Shown piece by piece: positions 8,542 to 19,439 of a DNA stretch of 64,000 bases (its first letter is position 1; every line of letters starts with the position of its first letter). The DNA lies in the NCBI RefSeq assembly GCF_028473665.1, contig NZ_CP098774.1:3128501-3192500 (forward strand). The letters are read 5' to 3'. The position numbers were made by a program, and so were the translations under genes. The DNA is from Sphingomonas sp. QA11. Lineage in GTDB: Bacteria; Pseudomonadota; Alphaproteobacteria; Sphingomonadales; Sphingomonadaceae. The notes beneath the pieces are model-generated. The model had not been told where the DNA came from, did no database searches, and saw only the letters and a list, made by a program, of their open reading frames with translations.

Positions 8542-9789
8542 ATGACGACGAACGCACCTCGAATCGTGATTCTCGGCGGCGGGCACGCCGGCGCAAATGC
8601 CGTCGCCTCGCTGCGCCAGGCCGGGCATGACGGCGAGATCGTGATGATCTCCGACGAATCGGTGCTGCCCTATCATCGCCCACCGCTTTCCAAGGCCTAT
8701 CTCAAGGGCGGCTCGACGCTCGAGGCGCTCTATCTGCGCCCGGCCAAATTCTACGACACCAACAATATCGAAGTATTGCTCGACGCGCGCGCGACCGGGA
8801 TCGACACGGCACGCAAAATCGTCACGCTGGCCGACGGGCGTGAGATCGCGTGGGAATTGCTGATCCTCGCCACAGGCTCGGTCGCGCGGCGGCTCGATGG
8901 GCCGGGCGCCGACCTTGATGGCGTGCATGTGCTGCGCGACATCAAGGACGCGGAGGCGCTTCACGCGCGGATCGGCGAAGGATCGCGGCTGGTGATCATC
9001 GGCGCTGGCTATATCGGGCTCGAGGTCGCTGCCTCAGCGCGCGACCTGGGCGCGGAGGTCACCATCCTTGAACGCGAGCCACGCATCCTCTCGCGCGTGG
9101 CGTGCGAGGAATTGTCGGGCTTCTTCCACCGCTTCCATGCCGATCGCGGCGTGGTGTTCCGCACCGGCGTGTCAGTCGCGGCGCTGCACGGGGAGAAGGG
9201 CGAGGTCTGCTCGGTCGAGCTTTCCGACGGCGAGGTGCTGCCCTGCGATGCCGTGCTGGTCGGTATCGGCGGATCGCCCTGCGACGCGCTGGCGATCGGC
9301 GCCGGCCTGAAATGCGACAATGGCGTGATCGTCGACCTGGCGGGACGCAGTTCGATCCCCGGCATCTACGCGATCGGCGACATGACTCGCCGGCCGATGC
9401 CGCATTATGGCGACCGCATGTTCAGGTTGGAAAGCGTGCCCAACGCGGTCGACCAGGCCAGAGCCGTGGCAGCCGACATCATGGGCAAGCCCCTGCCCGC
9501 GCCCGACCTGCCGTGGTTCTGGTCCGACCAGTACGAACTTAAGTTACAGATCGCGGGCGTGCCGTTCGACGCCGACCGCCAGATCGTGCGGCACACGCCG
9601 GACAAGGAGAACAGCTTCTCCATCTTCCACATGAGCGGCGACCGGGTCGTCGCGGTCGAGGCGGTGAACGCGGCCGGCGACTTCGTGGCCGGCAAGAAGC
9701 TGATCATGGCCGCGCAACCGGTGGATATCGCCAAGCTGTCCGATCCGTCGATCGCGGCGAAGACGTTGCTGGCGACGAGCGGCGACTGA
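8542..9789 (+). CDS. Ferredoxin-reductase-like FAD/NAD(P)-dependent oxidoreductase
   Basis: A 415-residue flavoprotein with the N-terminal FAD dinucleotide loop ILGGGHAGANA, the YHRPPLSK motif, the NAD(P)H loop IIGAGYIGLEVA at about residue 155 and the FAD-binding GIYAIGDMT near residue 275. The arrangement fits reductases that pass electrons from NAD(P)H to a 2Fe-2S ferredoxin in cytochrome P450 or Rieske oxygenase systems (rhodocoxin/putidaredoxin-reductase type). No ferredoxin or oxygenase gene is adjacent, so its electron acceptor is unknown. The ATG at 8542 is preceded by a purine-rich tract. Confidence 0.9.
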   Translation: MTTNAPRIVILGGGHAGANAVASLRQAGHDGEIVMISDESVLPYHRPPLSKAYLKGGSTLEALYLRPAKFYDTNNIEVLLDARATGIDTARKIVTLADGREIAWELLILATGSVARRLDGPGADLDGVHVLRDIKDAEALHARIGEGSRLVIIGAGYIGLEVAASARDLGAEVTILEREPRILSRVACEELSGFFHRFHADRGVVFRTGVSVAALHGEKGEVCSVELSDGEVLPCDAVLVGIGGSPCDALAIGAGLKCDNGVIVDLAGRSSIPGIYAIGDMTRRPMPHYGDRMFRLESVPNAVDQARAVAADIMGKPLPAPDLPWFWSDQYELKLQIAGVPFDADRQIVRHTPDKENSFSIFHMSGDRVVAVEAVNAAGDFVAGKKLIMAAQPVDIAKLSDPSIAAKTLLATSGD

Positions 9790-9846
9790 CGGCGGAAGGC
9801 CCGGCGCGATCACCCTTCTGCTTTACCAGCGTAGCGAGGGATCAGT

Positions 9847-11232
9847 TCACCCAACCCGCTCGAAGCTGACCGTCCGCTTGTCCGGATCAGCCGCGACCAG
9901 CTTGACCTGGAGCGCGTCGCCAGGCTCCACCTGATGCGCCACGACGCGTGCCACCACGGGCAGGTCGCGGAGCTGCATGCGGGCGCCGCGATCGTCCAGG
10001 TCGGTGACGACCGCCGGGAACACCTCGCCCTCGCGTCCCTGGAGCATCGTGGCCTCCGCCATGTCGATCACTGCCCGGTCGATCTGGCCGCCCAGCGCAT
10101 CGGCGCGAGCCATGACGGACGGCAGTTGCGTGAACGCGGCCGTCACGACATCCGGCACCGGCTGCCCGTTGGCGATCGCCAGCGTGGCGCGCACGACATA
10201 GCGATCGGCGAGGCGACGAAGCGGCGCGGTGGCATGGGCATAGGTCGCGGCCATTGCGGCATGCCAGGGTACGACGCCTTCGCGATACGGCACATAGCTT
10301 GCCCCCTCCCCGGCGCGGCGGATCGCCAGCATGAAGGCAGCCTGTTTCGGATTTTTGGCGTCGAGCGTGCGGTCGAACTGGTCGAGCGTCGCATTCTCCG
10401 GCCATGTCAGCCCGAAGGCCCGCGCGGTGAGGCGCAACCGCTTGACCGCTCCCTCATTAGGCGCGGCCATCACGCGGAACAGGCCGGTGTGGTGGGCCTG
10501 GAGCGCATCGGCAATGGCAAGGTTGGTGGCAAGCGACATCGCCGCGTTGCGCATCTCCGATTCGAGCACCGGGCGGAACAGCAGCTTGAAGCGGCCGTCG
10601 CCGATCGAGTCGACCTCCTGCTCGGGCGGATCAACGCGCGCGGCGCCACGCCGGTCCTCGGCGGCCTGGATGCGCCGCGCGAGTTCGCCGAAATCGGCGG
10701 GGAGATCGCTGTCCCGCACGCTGTCATAGGCCAGCTTCGCCCTGCTGCGGATGACGGCACGCTCGGCACCGTCGAGATTCACCGCGCCGTCGGGCGCGAC
10801 ACGCACGGTGAAGATCACCGCCGGTCGGGGACCAGCCGGCAGCAGGCTGGCGGCGCCTTCGGCCAGCACGGGCGGATAGAGCCCGGCCTTTCCATCGGGA
10901 AGATATTGCGTCGCGCCGCGCCGCCATGCCTCGGCATCGAGCGGGTCGCCGTCATCGACGAACCAGGCCACATCGGCGATGGCATAATGGAGCAGCAGGT
11001 CGGCGCCGCTGCGATCGACGGCGAATGCCTGATCGAGATCAGTCGAACTGGCCGGGTCAAGCGTGACGAAGGGCTGGTCGGTACGGTCGACATGCCCGGT
11101 CGGCGCGCGCTTCGCCGCGGCCTCGGCGGCGGCAAGCACGGCGGGAGGAAAGGAGTCCGGCACCTGATACTGGGTGCGGATCGCGGCAAGGCCGGCGGCC
11201 AGCGCGTTGTTGGGATCGGCGAGCGCCTTCAT
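9847..11232 (-). CDS. RNB-domain ribonuclease (RNase II/R family)
   Basis: About 461 residues with the RNB catalytic core: TLDPASSTDLDQAF near residue 70 carries the aspartates that bind magnesium, and the block PYREGVVPWHAAMAATYAHATAPLRR (about residues 300-325) matches the second half of the domain. A short S1-like segment ends the protein. It lacks the cold-shock domains of full RNase R, so it is a shorter 3'-5' exoribonuclease-like form. I favour the ATG at 11232; another in-frame ATG at 11289 would add 19 residues, and neither has a clear Shine-Dalgarno sequence. Confidence 0.87.
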   Translation of the reverse strand: MKALADPNNALAAGLAAIRTQYQVPDSFPPAVLAAAEAAAKRAPTGHVDRTDQPFVTLDPASSTDLDQAFAVDRSGADLLLHYAIADVAWFVDDGDPLDAEAWRRGATQYLPDGKAGLYPPVLAEGAASLLPAGPRPAVIFTVRVAPDGAVNLDGAERAVIRSRAKLAYDSVRDSDLPADFGELARRIQAAEDRRGAARVDPPEQEVDSIGDGRFKLLFRPVLESEMRNAAMSLATNLAIADALQAHHTGLFRVMAAPNEGAVKRLRLTARAFGLTWPENATLDQFDRTLDAKNPKQAAFMLAIRRAGEGASYVPYREGVVPWHAAMAATYAHATAPLRRLADRYVVRATLAIANGQPVPDVVTAAFTQLPSVMARADALGGQIDRAVIDMAEATMLQGREGEVFPAVVTDLDDRGARMQLRDLPVVARVVAHQVEPGDALQVKLVAADPDKRTVSFERVG

Positions 11233-11376
11233 CGATGCATGCGGTACACCGTGGACGGGGCGTGGGGAAGACGGATGCTGCCAGAACATCGCGAGGGAAC
11301 AGGAGGCGCGCTGGTTCGCTTAGAGGAATTCCTGCCGGCCGTTCGTCCGGCTCCCCTTTGCACGGGAGCGCCGTCG

Positions 11377-11721
11377 TTGAAGAAGAATTCCCTTATTCTG
11401 ATCATACTGGGCCTGTTGCTGCTGGCAGTGGGTACATCGATGCAGTTTGGCGGCACCGCGCCCAAGGCCGATCCCGCGCTGGTGCAGCGATGCCAGGAAC
11501 AGGCCCGGGAGCGCGGCATGGATGCGGCGACGGCCGCTCAGTGCGAGAATACGGCGTTCGCGACAGCTCTTACCGCGACCGACGCCGATGCCGCGGCGCG
11601 GACGATCAGCACGGCGAACGGCAGCGAGATCGGCGGCACCATGCTCGCGATGTTCCTGATCGGTCTCGGGCTCATCCTGACGATCGGCGGCGTCATAGCG
11701 CGGCGCGCGCAGCGGCGCTGA
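11377..11721 (+). CDS. Small two-helix membrane protein
   Basis: A 114-residue protein starting at a TTG preceded by GGGAG eight bases upstream. Residues 4-20 (NSLILIILGLLLLAVGT) and about 91-108 (AMFLIGLGLILTIGGVIA) are membrane helices. Between them is a charged loop with two cysteines (RCQEQARERG, QCEN). The frame is open far upstream, but that part is antisense to the ribonuclease gene and unlikely to be coding. I do not recognise the family. The next gene begins 62 bases downstream. Confidence 0.72.
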   Translation: MKKNSLILIILGLLLLAVGTSMQFGGTAPKADPALVQRCQEQARERGMDAATAAQCENTAFATALTATDADAAARTISTANGSEIGGTMLAMFLIGLGLILTIGGVIARRAQRR

Positions 11722-11783
11722 CACATCATTTCAACAGACCAGGGGCATCGGGTGGAAAGACCCGTCAACAGGAGAGGAAAAAC

Positions 11784-12215
11784 ATGCGCAATATTGCAGT
11801 GATCGGGGGCCTCGCGGCGACCATATTAGCGTTTTCCGGAGCGCCGCGCCTTACCGCGATGAGCGATGCCGCCGGTCTTCCCCAGGCGCGGAACGCAAGT
11901 TGCGACGACCCCAAGACCGCGTTCGACAATGTCTATTGCGAGCGCAAGGTCTATATGCAGGCCGACACTGACCTGAACGCCGCGTACAAGAAGCTTCGTA
12001 CCCTGTTGAAGGTGGCGGATCGCACCACCTTGCTCCAGTCGCAACGGACCTGGATCAGGCAGCGGGATTCGCGCTGCGGCCTGACCGAAGGCGCTTCGAT
12101 CAAGATCGACCTGGTCTGCGCCAAGGACATGACGATCGAACGCACCAACTGGCTGAACGACCGGTCGCGCGAATGCACGAGCTCCGGCTGCCGATCGAGC
12201 AAGCTGGACGAATAG
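11784..12215 (+). CDS. LprI/DUF1311-like secreted protein
   Basis: A 143-residue protein with a signal peptide (MRNIAVIGGLAATILAFSGA) and a cysteine-rich mature part. The segment CERKVYMQADTDLNAAYKKL and then QSQRTWIRQRDSRC is characteristic of the DUF1311/LprI family, some members of which inhibit lysozyme. Periplasmic location is predicted. The ATG follows GGAGAGG by seven bases. The following lipoprotein gene begins five bases after this stop, so they are probably co-transcribed. Lysozyme inhibition is a family inference only. Confidence 0.85.
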   Translation: MRNIAVIGGLAATILAFSGAPRLTAMSDAAGLPQARNASCDDPKTAFDNVYCERKVYMQADTDLNAAYKKLRTLLKVADRTTLLQSQRTWIRQRDSRCGLTEGASIKIDLVCAKDMTIERTNWLNDRSRECTSSGCRSSKLDE

Positions 12216-12220
12216 GCGCG

Positions 12221-12787
12221 GTGCGACGCCTCCTGCCGGCGCTCAGCGCGCTGCTCCTGCTGGGCGGGTGCTGGACGGGGCTGCCATGGTTCGCCGCCTC
12301 GGAGTCGGTCACTGTCATTCCCGATGGCAGCTATCGCCTGGCAGAACCTGGCGCGCCGCCGGAGGGCGCCGATGTCCTGCACATATCCCGCCAGAAGGAT
12401 CGCTCGCTGCTGATCGGCGGGGTGGATGCGCCGTTGCGCGCGATCATCGTGCCACTCGGCGGCGCCGCGGCCAATGCGAACCGCTATATCGTGCAGTTGC
12501 AGAAGCTCGATCCGCGCAGGCCACCCAAGGCGATGTTCCTGATGCTCGACAACGAGCAAGGGCGGTACCGGATCGCCGTGCTGCGATGCGGATCGGTCGC
12601 GGCGGCGGCGGCGGGAAGATCGGGAGGCTCCGTCGCGCGCGATCCGCAATCAGCATCGACCTGCATCTTCGGGGATCGGGGCACGCTCGTCACGACTCTC
12701 CGCGCAGCGGCGGAGGCTGAACCGGCGCTTGATCTAGAGCTGGTGCGGGTTGACGGGTCAGACGCGGAGAGAGCCATTCGTCGTTGA
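12221..12787 (+). CDS. Putative lipoprotein of unknown function
   Basis: A 188-residue protein. From the GTG at 12221 the N terminus is VRRLLPALSALLLLGGCW, a lipoprotein signal with lipobox LGGC (lipidated Cys about residue 17). An upstream ATG at 12173 in the same frame lies inside the preceding gene and would put 16 polar residues before the signal, so GTG is preferred. The mature part is mixed beta-strand with VAAAAAGRSGG low complexity near residue 145. Function is unknown. The five-base spacing to the LprI-like gene suggests one operon. Confidence 0.75.
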   Translation: MRRLLPALSALLLLGGCWTGLPWFAASESVTVIPDGSYRLAEPGAPPEGADVLHISRQKDRSLLIGGVDAPLRAIIVPLGGAAANANRYIVQLQKLDPRRPPKAMFLMLDNEQGRYRIAVLRCGSVAAAAAGRSGGSVARDPQSASTCIFGDRGTLVTTLRAAAEAEPALDLELVRVDGSDAERAIRR

Positions 12788-12886
12788 GCCAAGGCGATGA
12801 AGACCGCGCGGACCAGCATTGTCAGACCCATGCAGTCATGTAACACCAGAGCATATCGACACAGCCAGACGGGACAGGTGTCTGCC

Positions 12887-13843
12887 ATGACCTCCAGGAT
12901 TCCCGCCCTTTGCTGGCTCATCGCCATCGTCCTGCTGGCGGCGCCTGCCGAGGCGCGAACCGGCCGGGCGAAGATCGCGCTGACGTTCGACGATCTGCCC
13001 GCGCTCACCATCCTGAACGACCAGCCCTATGTGAACTACCTGAACGATACGATCCTGCGCGGATTGAAGCGGCACAGGATTCCGGCGACCGGGTTCGTGA
13101 ACGAATCCAAACTCGACGAGATCGACCGGGTCCAGCAGATCGCGGTGCTCGGCAAATGGCTCGACGCATCGATGGATCTCGGAAATCACACCTTTTCGCA
13201 CGAATCTCCCAATAGCCTGGGTGCGGCTGGCTATATCGCCGATATCGCCAAGGGGGAGCCGGTCACCCGCGGACTGCTGGCGGCCCGGAACCGTCGCATC
13301 GGCTGGTTCCGCCACCCCTATCTGGAAACCGGGACGCCAGAAGCGGTGAAACACGAAATCGACGACTGGTTGCGCGCGCACGGCTATCGCATCGCGCCGG
13401 TCACGATCGACGCCGATGACTGGGAATTCGCCGAACCCTATGACGATGCCATCGCCCATCGCGACGAAGCGCGTCGCAAACGGATTCGTAGCCAGTATCT
13501 CGACTATACGCACAAGATGATCCGCTGGTATCGTAGCGCTGCCCACGCGCTGTTCGGTCGGGACATCGCCTATGTCATGCTGCTGCACGCAACACGGCTT
13601 AACGCCGACTGCATCGATGACCTGGCCGCCATGCTCAGGCGCGAGAATTTGCAGCCTGTGAGTCTCGAAAACGCCATGAGGGACCCCGCCTACCGGACCC
13701 GTGACCCCTATGCCGGGAAGGACGGGATCGAATGGCTCGAACGATGGTCGATGGCGCTGCACAAGGACCTGCCCTGGGACAGTTTCACCGATATCCCCAA
13801 GGAGATCGAGGCCGATTACGACAAGGTCGATCGCGACCGCTGA
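12887..13843 (+). CDS. Secreted polysaccharide deacetylase (NodB-like, CE4)
   Basis: A 318-residue protein starting at the ATG at 12887, which gives a clean signal peptide (MTSRIPALCWLIAIVLLAAPAEA). An ATG at 12797 would add 30 polar residues before the signal. The NodB motifs are visible: LTFDDLPA holds the catalytic Asp pair, GNHTFSHESP holds the metal-binding histidines and FRHPYLETG is motif 3. It would remove N- or O-acetyl groups from an envelope or extracellular polysaccharide, or from peptidoglycan. The long C-terminal region after residue 200 is less conserved. Single gene. Confidence 0.88.
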   Translation: MTSRIPALCWLIAIVLLAAPAEARTGRAKIALTFDDLPALTILNDQPYVNYLNDTILRGLKRHRIPATGFVNESKLDEIDRVQQIAVLGKWLDASMDLGNHTFSHESPNSLGAAGYIADIAKGEPVTRGLLAARNRRIGWFRHPYLETGTPEAVKHEIDDWLRAHGYRIAPVTIDADDWEFAEPYDDAIAHRDEARRKRIRSQYLDYTHKMIRWYRSAAHALFGRDIAYVMLLHATRLNADCIDDLAAMLRRENLQPVSLENAMRDPAYRTRDPYAGKDGIEWLERWSMALHKDLPWDSFTDIPKEIEADYDKVDRDR

Positions 13844-13925
13844 CGAGCGGATTTCGGCCCGACATTGGGATATGGTAATGTAGGCGACAGCGCGGCTCCA
13901 GCATCGCGGCGTACCGACCGGCGCC

Positions 13926-14939
13926 ATGACCCGCCCGACCGCGCCCTTGCTTCGCCCGCTCCTGACCCTGTCGGGGCTTCTCTGCCTTGCCGCCTGCGGC
14001 GATCCGGCACCAAGCCCGACCGCGCCCAAGCCGGCCAAGGCGGAATCGGTCGCCCATGAATCCGAGCTGCTGAAACTGATCCTCGCCCCGGAGGCAGTGC
14101 GGCGACTGGGAATCGCGACCGAGAAAGTCGGAACGGGATCGGTAGCGCGAGTGCGGGCGACGGGCGGGGAGATCGTGGTGCCGTCCTTCGGCGCGGGCGG
14201 CGTGCCGACCAGCTCGGCCAGCAACCTTGCACAGATCGGCGCGCTACAGGCGGCGGCGGATGGGGAAATCGCGCGGACCCGGGCACAGGTGTCGATTGCG
14301 CGCATCACCTATGACCGCGCCGGCGCACTGGTCCGCGAGGAAGCCGGCAGCGTCCGTGCCCGCGACGAGGCGGCGGCCGCGCTGGCCACCGCGCAAGCGG
14401 CAGCCGGTGCCGCAACGGCGCAACGGCGATTGCTCGGGCCCTCGGTCCGGTCGATGAACAACCAGGATGCGCTCTGGGTACGTGTCCCCGTGTTCGGCAC
14501 TGATGTCGGCGCGATCGCACGCAGCCGGGCTGCGATGATCAGTCCGCTGGGCGATAGCCATAGCCGCACCTCTCGCGCCGCGCATCCGGTGCAGGCCCCA
14601 CCCTCCGCCAATGCGACTGCTGGCACGGTCGACCTGTTCTACGCGCTCGACAATCGCGACCGGCATTACCGCGTCGGCCAGCGTGTGTCGGTGACGTTGC
14701 CGCTCGGCGAGCACGAGGCGGGCCTTTCCATCCCCACGGCGGCGATCGTCCGCGACATCAATGGCGGCGAATGGGTCTATACCCGGATCGCGCCGCAAAC
14801 CTTCCTGCGGCGCCGGATCGAGACGGTCTCGAGCGCTGACGGCCGGACGATCCTGTCGCGTGGGCTGGAGCCGGGTGCCGAGGTGGTGACCGACGGGGCC
14901 GCCGAACTGTTCGGTACCGAATTCGGGGCGGGCAAGTAG
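13926..14939 (+). CDS. RND efflux periplasmic adaptor lipoprotein
   Basis: A 337-residue HlyD/CusB-type membrane fusion protein. The N terminus [15 protein letters not shown] is a lipoprotein signal with lipobox LAAC. An alpha-hairpin (residues about 95-160, rich in Ala/Arg/Glu) is flanked by half lipoyl-like and beta-barrel segments, including [19 protein letters not shown]. It links the inner-membrane pump to the outer-membrane channel. It is the first gene of a five-gene block: the pump gene begins one base after its stop. The substrate is not evident; CusB-like adaptors usually serve metal or drug pumps. Confidence 0.88.
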   Translation: MTRPTAPLLRPLLTLSGLLCLAACGDPAPSPTAPKPAKAESVAHESELLKLILAPEAVRRLGIATEKVGTGSVARVRATGGEIVVPSFGAGGVPTSSASNLAQIGALQAAADGEIARTRAQVSIARITYDRAGALVREEAGSVRARDEAAAALATAQAAAGAATAQRRLLGPSVRSMNNQDALWVRVPVFGTDVGAIARSRAAMISPLGDSHSRTSRAAHPVQAPPSANATAGTVDLFYALDNRDRHYRVGQRVSVTLPLGEHEAGLSIPTAAIVRDINGGEWVYTRIAPQTFLRRRIETVSSADGRTILSRGLEPGAEVVTDGAAELFGTEFGAGK

Positions 14940-14940
14940 C

Positions 14941-17900
14941 ATGCTCGCCTGGCTCGTTCGCGCCGCGCTGACCCAGCGCGTCCTGGTCCTCGCCATGGCG
15001 GGGCTGCTGATCGTCCTGGGGCTGCGCGCCTCAAGCGACGTGCCGCTCGACGTCTTCCCCGAATTCGCGCCACCGATGGTCGAGATCCAGACCGAAGCGC
15101 CCGGCCTGTCGACCGAGGAGGTCGAGAGCCTGGTGACCGTGCCGATCGAGACGGCGGTCAACGGCGTGCCCGACCTGGCGACGTTGCGCTCCAAATCGGT
15201 GCTCGGCCTGTCTTCCGTCGTCATCCTGTTCGATCGCGGCACGGACGTGATCCGCGCACGCCAGCTGGTGCAGGAACGCGTGACACAGGTGCAGGCGCGC
15301 CTGCCCGCCGCCGCGCGCCAGCCGGTGATGCTACCGCCGCTTTCCTCGACCAGCCGGGCGATGAAGATCGGCATCTCGTCGAAGAAACTCGATCAGATGC
15401 AGATTTCCGAGCTGGTGCGCTGGACGATCCGGCCACGGCTGATGGCGGTGCCCGGCGTCGCCAATGTCGCGGTATGGGGCCAGCGCGACCGGCAATTGCA
15501 GGTGCTGGTCGATCCCGACCGGCTGCGTGCGGCGGGCGTGACCCTGGCCGAGATACGCGCGGCGGCGGGCGATGCCGTGCTGGTCGGCGGGGGCGGCTTT
15601 GTCGATACGCCGACCCAGCGGCTCGCAGTGCAACAGGCCGGATCGGTGCAGACCGCCGCCGACCTGTCGGCCGCGATCGTCAAGCAGAGCGGCGATGCGC
15701 CGGTGCGGATCGGTGATGTCGCGCGCGTGATCGACGGCCATGCCGCGCCGATCGGCAATGCCATCATCGACGATGGCCCCGGCATCATGCTGATCGTCGA
15801 GAAACAGCCAACCGCCAACACGCTTGACCTGACGCGCCATGTCGAGGCGGCGATCGCCGAACTGAAGCCCGGCCTGAAGGACGTGAAGATCGACACGACG
15901 ATCTTCCGCCCGGCGACCTTCATCGAACGGTCGATCGACAATCTGACGCGGGCATTGATGATCGGCTGTCTGCTGGTCGCGGTCGTGTTGTTCGTGTTCA
16001 CCCGCGACTGGCGGCAAGCGACGATCAGCCTGGTCGCGATCCCACTGTCGCTGCTCGGCGCCTGGCTGACCCTGTTGTGGACGGGGGCCACGATCAACAC
16101 GATGGTGATCGCGGGGCTGGTCATCGCGCTGGGCGAGGTGGTCGATGACGCGATCATCGACGTGGAGAATATCGCCCGGAGGCTGCGGCTCAACCGCGAG
16201 GCAGGCAATCCGAAATCGGCATTCGACGTGGTGTTCGGCGCCTCATTGGAGGTGCGGTCGGCGGTGGTGTTCGCCTCGCTGATCGTGATGCTGGTGTTCC
16301 TGCCGATCTTTTTCCTGGGTGGTGTCGCCGGCACCTTTTTCCGGCCGCTCGCCATCGCCTATGTGCTCGCGATCGGGGCCTCGTTGCTGGTCGCTTTGGT
16401 GGTGACGCCCGCCTTGTGCCTGTATCTGCTGCCCAACGCGCCCTTGAAAACGGAGCGCGACACACGGTTCGTCGCGGGGCTCAAGCGGCTCTATGCCGGT
16501 GCCTTGCCGGGGATCATCGCACGACCGCGACTGGCGCTGGGGGTGATTGCGGGCGGGCTGCTGTTCTCGGCGGTGGGCTATGCCGGCTTCAAGGACCAGT
16601 TCCTGCCCGATTTTCGCGAGACCGATTTCCTGATGCACTGGGTGGAGAAACCCGGCACCTCGATCGCGGCGATGGACCGGATCACCATCGCCGTCTCCAA
16701 GGAACTCCGCGCGATTCCCGGTGTACGCAATTTCGGCGCGCATATCGGCCGCGCCGAGGCCGCCGACGAGGTGGTCGGGCCGAACTTCACCGAACTGTGG
16801 ATCAGCCTGGACGAGAAGGCGGGCTACGACGCCAGCGTGAAGAAGATCCAGGGGGTGATCGATGGCTATCCCGGCCTGTTCCGCGACGTGCTCACCTATC
16901 TGCGCGAGCGGATCAAGGAAGTGCTGACGGGTGCTGGCGCGACCGTGGTGGTCCGCATCTTCGGGCCTGACCAGATCGAACTGCGCGCGGCAGCGGAGCG
17001 AGTGAAGGCCAGGATCGCGCCGATCGCCAATGTCTCCGACCTGAAGGTCGAGCAGCAGGTGCTGGTGCCGCAGATCCTGATCCGTCCCCGCGCCGCCGAT
17101 CTGGCGACGATGGGCCTGACCGCGGGCGAAGTGCGCCGCCAGGCACAGGCGCTCGTGGCGGGGCAAAAAGTTGGCGAGATTTATCGCGATCAGAAATCCT
17201 TCGATGTCGCGGTCTGGGGCGAACCCGGGGTGCGCGACGATCCGCATACGCTGGCTGATCTGATGATCCAGGCGCCAAGCGGGGCACCCGTGCGGCTGAA
17301 GGATGTCGCCGATATCCGGATCGTGCCCGCCCCCAACGAGATCAAGCGCGAGAATGGCCAGCGCCGCATCGACGTGACGATGAACGTCAAGGGCTCCGAT
17401 CTGGGTGGTGTCGCCCGCGCGGTCGAGGCAGCGGTGGCCGGCGTGCCGTTCGCTCAGGGCTATCATCCGCAGATCCTCGGCGAATATGCCGCGCTGAAGG
17501 AATCGCGGCAGCGGCTGGCGGTCACCGGATTGCTCTGCATGATCGGCATCCTGTTGCTGGTGTGGATCGAGTTCCGCTCGCTGCGCATCACCGGGCTGGT
17601 CGCGGTTAGCCTGCCCTTCGCGCTGGTCGGCGGCGTGATCGGCGTGGCGATCACCGGGGGCGTGCTGTCGCTGGGGTCGCTGGTTGGCTTCGTGACGGTG
17701 ATCGGCATCGCCGCGCGCAACGGCATCATGCTGCTGTCGCATTACAACCACCTGCGCGACGAGGAGGGCGAGGATTTCGGCCCGGCGCTGATCATCCGCG
17801 GCGCTGAGGAACGACTGGTGCCGATCCTGATGACCGCGGCCTGTGCCGCGCTCGCGCTGCTGCCGCTGGTGATCGCCGGCAACGCGCCGGGGCATGAGAT

Positions 17901-18042
17901 CGAGCACCCGATGGCGATCGTCATCCTTGGCGGCCTCGTCTCCTCGACCGTGCTGACGCTGTTCCTGCTGCCGGCTTTGTACAGCCGCTTCGGGCGGGAG
18001 CGCCCGACCAAGGATGCGTCGATCGAAGGAGCAGTCGCATGA
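14941..18042 (+). CDS. RND efflux transporter permease (CzcA/HME-like)
   Basis: A 1033-residue resistance-nodulation-division pump. The N-terminal helix is followed by the [20 protein letters not shown] segment, typical of the heavy-metal efflux branch. Helix 4 has [19 protein letters not shown], with the paired aspartates of the proton relay. The usual two repeats of one helix, a large periplasmic loop and five helices are seen. It exports substrate from the periplasm or inner membrane using the proton gradient. Metal specificity is suggested by the branch but not proven. Its stop overlaps the start of the outer-membrane factor gene. Confidence 0.92.
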   Translation: MLAWLVRAALTQRVLVLAMAGLLIVLGLRASSDVPLDVFPEFAPPMVEIQTEAPGLSTEEVESLVTVPIETAVNGVPDLATLRSKSVLGLSSVVILFDRGTDVIRARQLVQERVTQVQARLPAAARQPVMLPPLSSTSRAMKIGISSKKLDQMQISELVRWTIRPRLMAVPGVANVAVWGQRDRQLQVLVDPDRLRAAGVTLAEIRAAAGDAVLVGGGGFVDTPTQRLAVQQAGSVQTAADLSAAIVKQSGDAPVRIGDVARVIDGHAAPIGNAIIDDGPGIMLIVEKQPTANTLDLTRHVEAAIAELKPGLKDVKIDTTIFRPATFIERSIDNLTRALMIGCLLVAVVLFVFTRDWRQATISLVAIPLSLLGAWLTLLWTGATINTMVIAGLVIALGEVVDDAIIDVENIARRLRLNREAGNPKSAFDVVFGASLEVRSAVVFASLIVMLVFLPIFFLGGVAGTFFRPLAIAYVLAIGASLLVALVVTPALCLYLLPNAPLKTERDTRFVAGLKRLYAGALPGIIARPRLALGVIAGGLLFSAVGYAGFKDQFLPDFRETDFLMHWVEKPGTSIAAMDRITIAVSKELRAIPGVRNFGAHIGRAEAADEVVGPNFTELWISLDEKAGYDASVKKIQGVIDGYPGLFRDVLTYLRERIKEVLTGAGATVVVRIFGPDQIELRAAAERVKARIAPIANVSDLKVEQQVLVPQILIRPRAADLATMGLTAGEVRRQAQALVAGQKVGEIYRDQKSFDVAVWGEPGVRDDPHTLADLMIQAPSGAPVRLKDVADIRIVPAPNEIKRENGQRRIDVTMNVKGSDLGGVARAVEAAVAGVPFAQGYHPQILGEYAALKESRQRLAVTGLLCMIGILLLVWIEFRSLRITGLVAVSLPFALVGGVIGVAITGGVLSLGSLVGFVTVIGIAARNGIMLLSHYNHLRDEEGEDFGPALIIRGAEERLVPILMTAACAALALLPLVIAGNAPGHEIEHPMAIVILGGLVSSTVLTLFLLPALYSRFGRERPTKDASIEGAVA

Positions 18043-19433
18043 TCCGCCGCCTGACGCCGTTCGCGCTGCTGGCGACATCGGCCTGCATGACCGCGCCGGC
18101 ACCCCCGCCAACCATCGCCCCGGCGAGCGCCGCCGGGCCGTTCGAGACCCTATCGGTCGCAGCGATCTCGCCGGTGCCGGACGACTGGTGGCGGCTTTAT
18201 GACGATCCGGCGCTCGACCGGCTGGTGCGCGCGAGCCTCGCCGCCAATGCCGATCTGCGCGTCGCTTTCGCCAATCTCGACGGCGCGCGCGCGGCCCTGG
18301 CCCAGGCGCGAGCCGCACGGTTGCCGCAGGTGACGATCGAGAGCAGCGCCGGCATCGACAATCCATCGGGCCAGCCGAGCGCGGCGAGCGTGGCGGCCAC
18401 AGACTACGATATCGGCGCCGCCGTGAACTGGGACGTGGACCTGTTCGGGCGACTGCGCGCCGGATCGCTCGCCGCGCGGGCGGATGCCGGGGCGCAGGCG
18501 GCGGCGCTGGATGGGCTGCGCGTCGCGGTAGTGGCCGATACGGTCTCGGCCTATGTCGATTTGTGCGGGGCGAACCGCGCGATCGCGGTGGCGCGCGAGG
18601 TGCTCGCGGCGCAGGACCGGTCGACCGCACTGGTCCGCGAACAGCTTGCGGCAGGCGAGATCTCGCCGCTGGAAGTGTCGCAATCCGCGGCGCTGCTAGC
18701 CTCGGCGCGTGCCGTGTCGCCTCCCTTCGAGGCCACGCGGAAGAACGCGCTGTACCGTCTCGCCACATTGCAGGGCCTGCCGCCAGCCGAGGCGCGCGGC
18801 TTCGACCTCGGCTGCATCGCCCCGCCCCGCCTCACCCAACCGATTCCGGTCGGTGACGGCCAGGCGTTGTTGCTGCGGCGACCCGATATCCGCGAGGCGG
18901 AACGACGGCTTGCCGCCGCCGCTGCGCGGATCGGTGTGGCCCAGGCCGATCTCTATCCCAAGATCAATCTCGGCGGTGCGATCGGGCTGCTCTCGGGCGG
19001 CTTCGCCGCGACCGCCTCGCCCCTGATCTCCTGGGCATTCCCCAATCAGGGCCCCGCGCGGGCGAGGATCGCGCAGGCACGGGCGAGTGAACGCGCTGCG
19101 CTCGCGGGCTGGGATGTCACCGTGCTGCGCGCCTTGCGCGAGACCGAAGGGGCGCTGGCCGCGTACGATGCCGAGGCACGGCGCAATGCCGATCTGAAAA
19201 CGGTGCTCGACCAGTCGGTGCTGTCCGCACGCCGCGCCGCCGCCCGTGTCCGGCTGGGCGATGCCGCCTATCTGGTGCAATATGATGCGGAGCGCACCCG
19301 TGCGACCGCCGCGTTGCAGCTCGCCCAGTCCGACCTTGCGCTTGCGCAGGCGCAGGTAACGCTGTTCCGCGCGCTTGGCGGCGGCTGGCGGAATGCGCCC
19401 GTTCCTCTCGCGCCCGGAGGCCCCGCGCGGTAG
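18039..19433 (+). CDS. Outer-membrane efflux lipoprotein (NodT/TolC family)
   Basis: A 464-residue outer-membrane factor. The lipobox LLATSAC (Cys16) marks it as a lipoprotein of the NodT class. [23 protein letters not shown] is a near-standard start of the first OEP repeat, and [20 protein letters not shown] and [15 protein letters not shown] are further family blocks. It forms the exit channel for the adaptor-pump complex. The ATG overlaps the pump stop (ATGA). The response regulator gene begins six bases after its stop, so the whole set is one operon. Confidence 0.92.
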   Translation: MIRRLTPFALLATSACMTAPAPPPTIAPASAAGPFETLSVAAISPVPDDWWRLYDDPALDRLVRASLAANADLRVAFANLDGARAALAQARAARLPQVTIESSAGIDNPSGQPSAASVAATDYDIGAAVNWDVDLFGRLRAGSLAARADAGAQAAALDGLRVAVVADTVSAYVDLCGANRAIAVAREVLAAQDRSTALVREQLAAGEISPLEVSQSAALLASARAVSPPFEATRKNALYRLATLQGLPPAEARGFDLGCIAPPRLTQPIPVGDGQALLLRRPDIREAERRLAAAAARIGVAQADLYPKINLGGAIGLLSGGFAATASPLISWAFPNQGPARARIAQARASERAALAGWDVTVLRALRETEGALAAYDAEARRNADLKTVLDQSVLSARRAAARVRLGDAAYLVQYDAERTRATAALQLAQSDLALAQAQVTLFRALGGGWRNAPVPLAPGGPAR

Positions 19434-19439
19434 AGACGC

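Noticed and set aside
9934-11376. A long plus-strand frame antisense to the RNB ribonuclease gene
   Set aside because: The minus-strand ribonuclease has clear catalytic motifs; the plus-strand frame is Arg/His-rich with none. Only its last 115 codons, from the TTG at 11377, look real.
16243-18768. An 841-codon minus-strand frame antisense to the RND pump and outer-membrane factor
   Set aside because: It is low-complexity, rich in Arg, Gln, His and Pro, the usual composition of an antisense frame in high-GC DNA, and the plus strand encodes recognised families.
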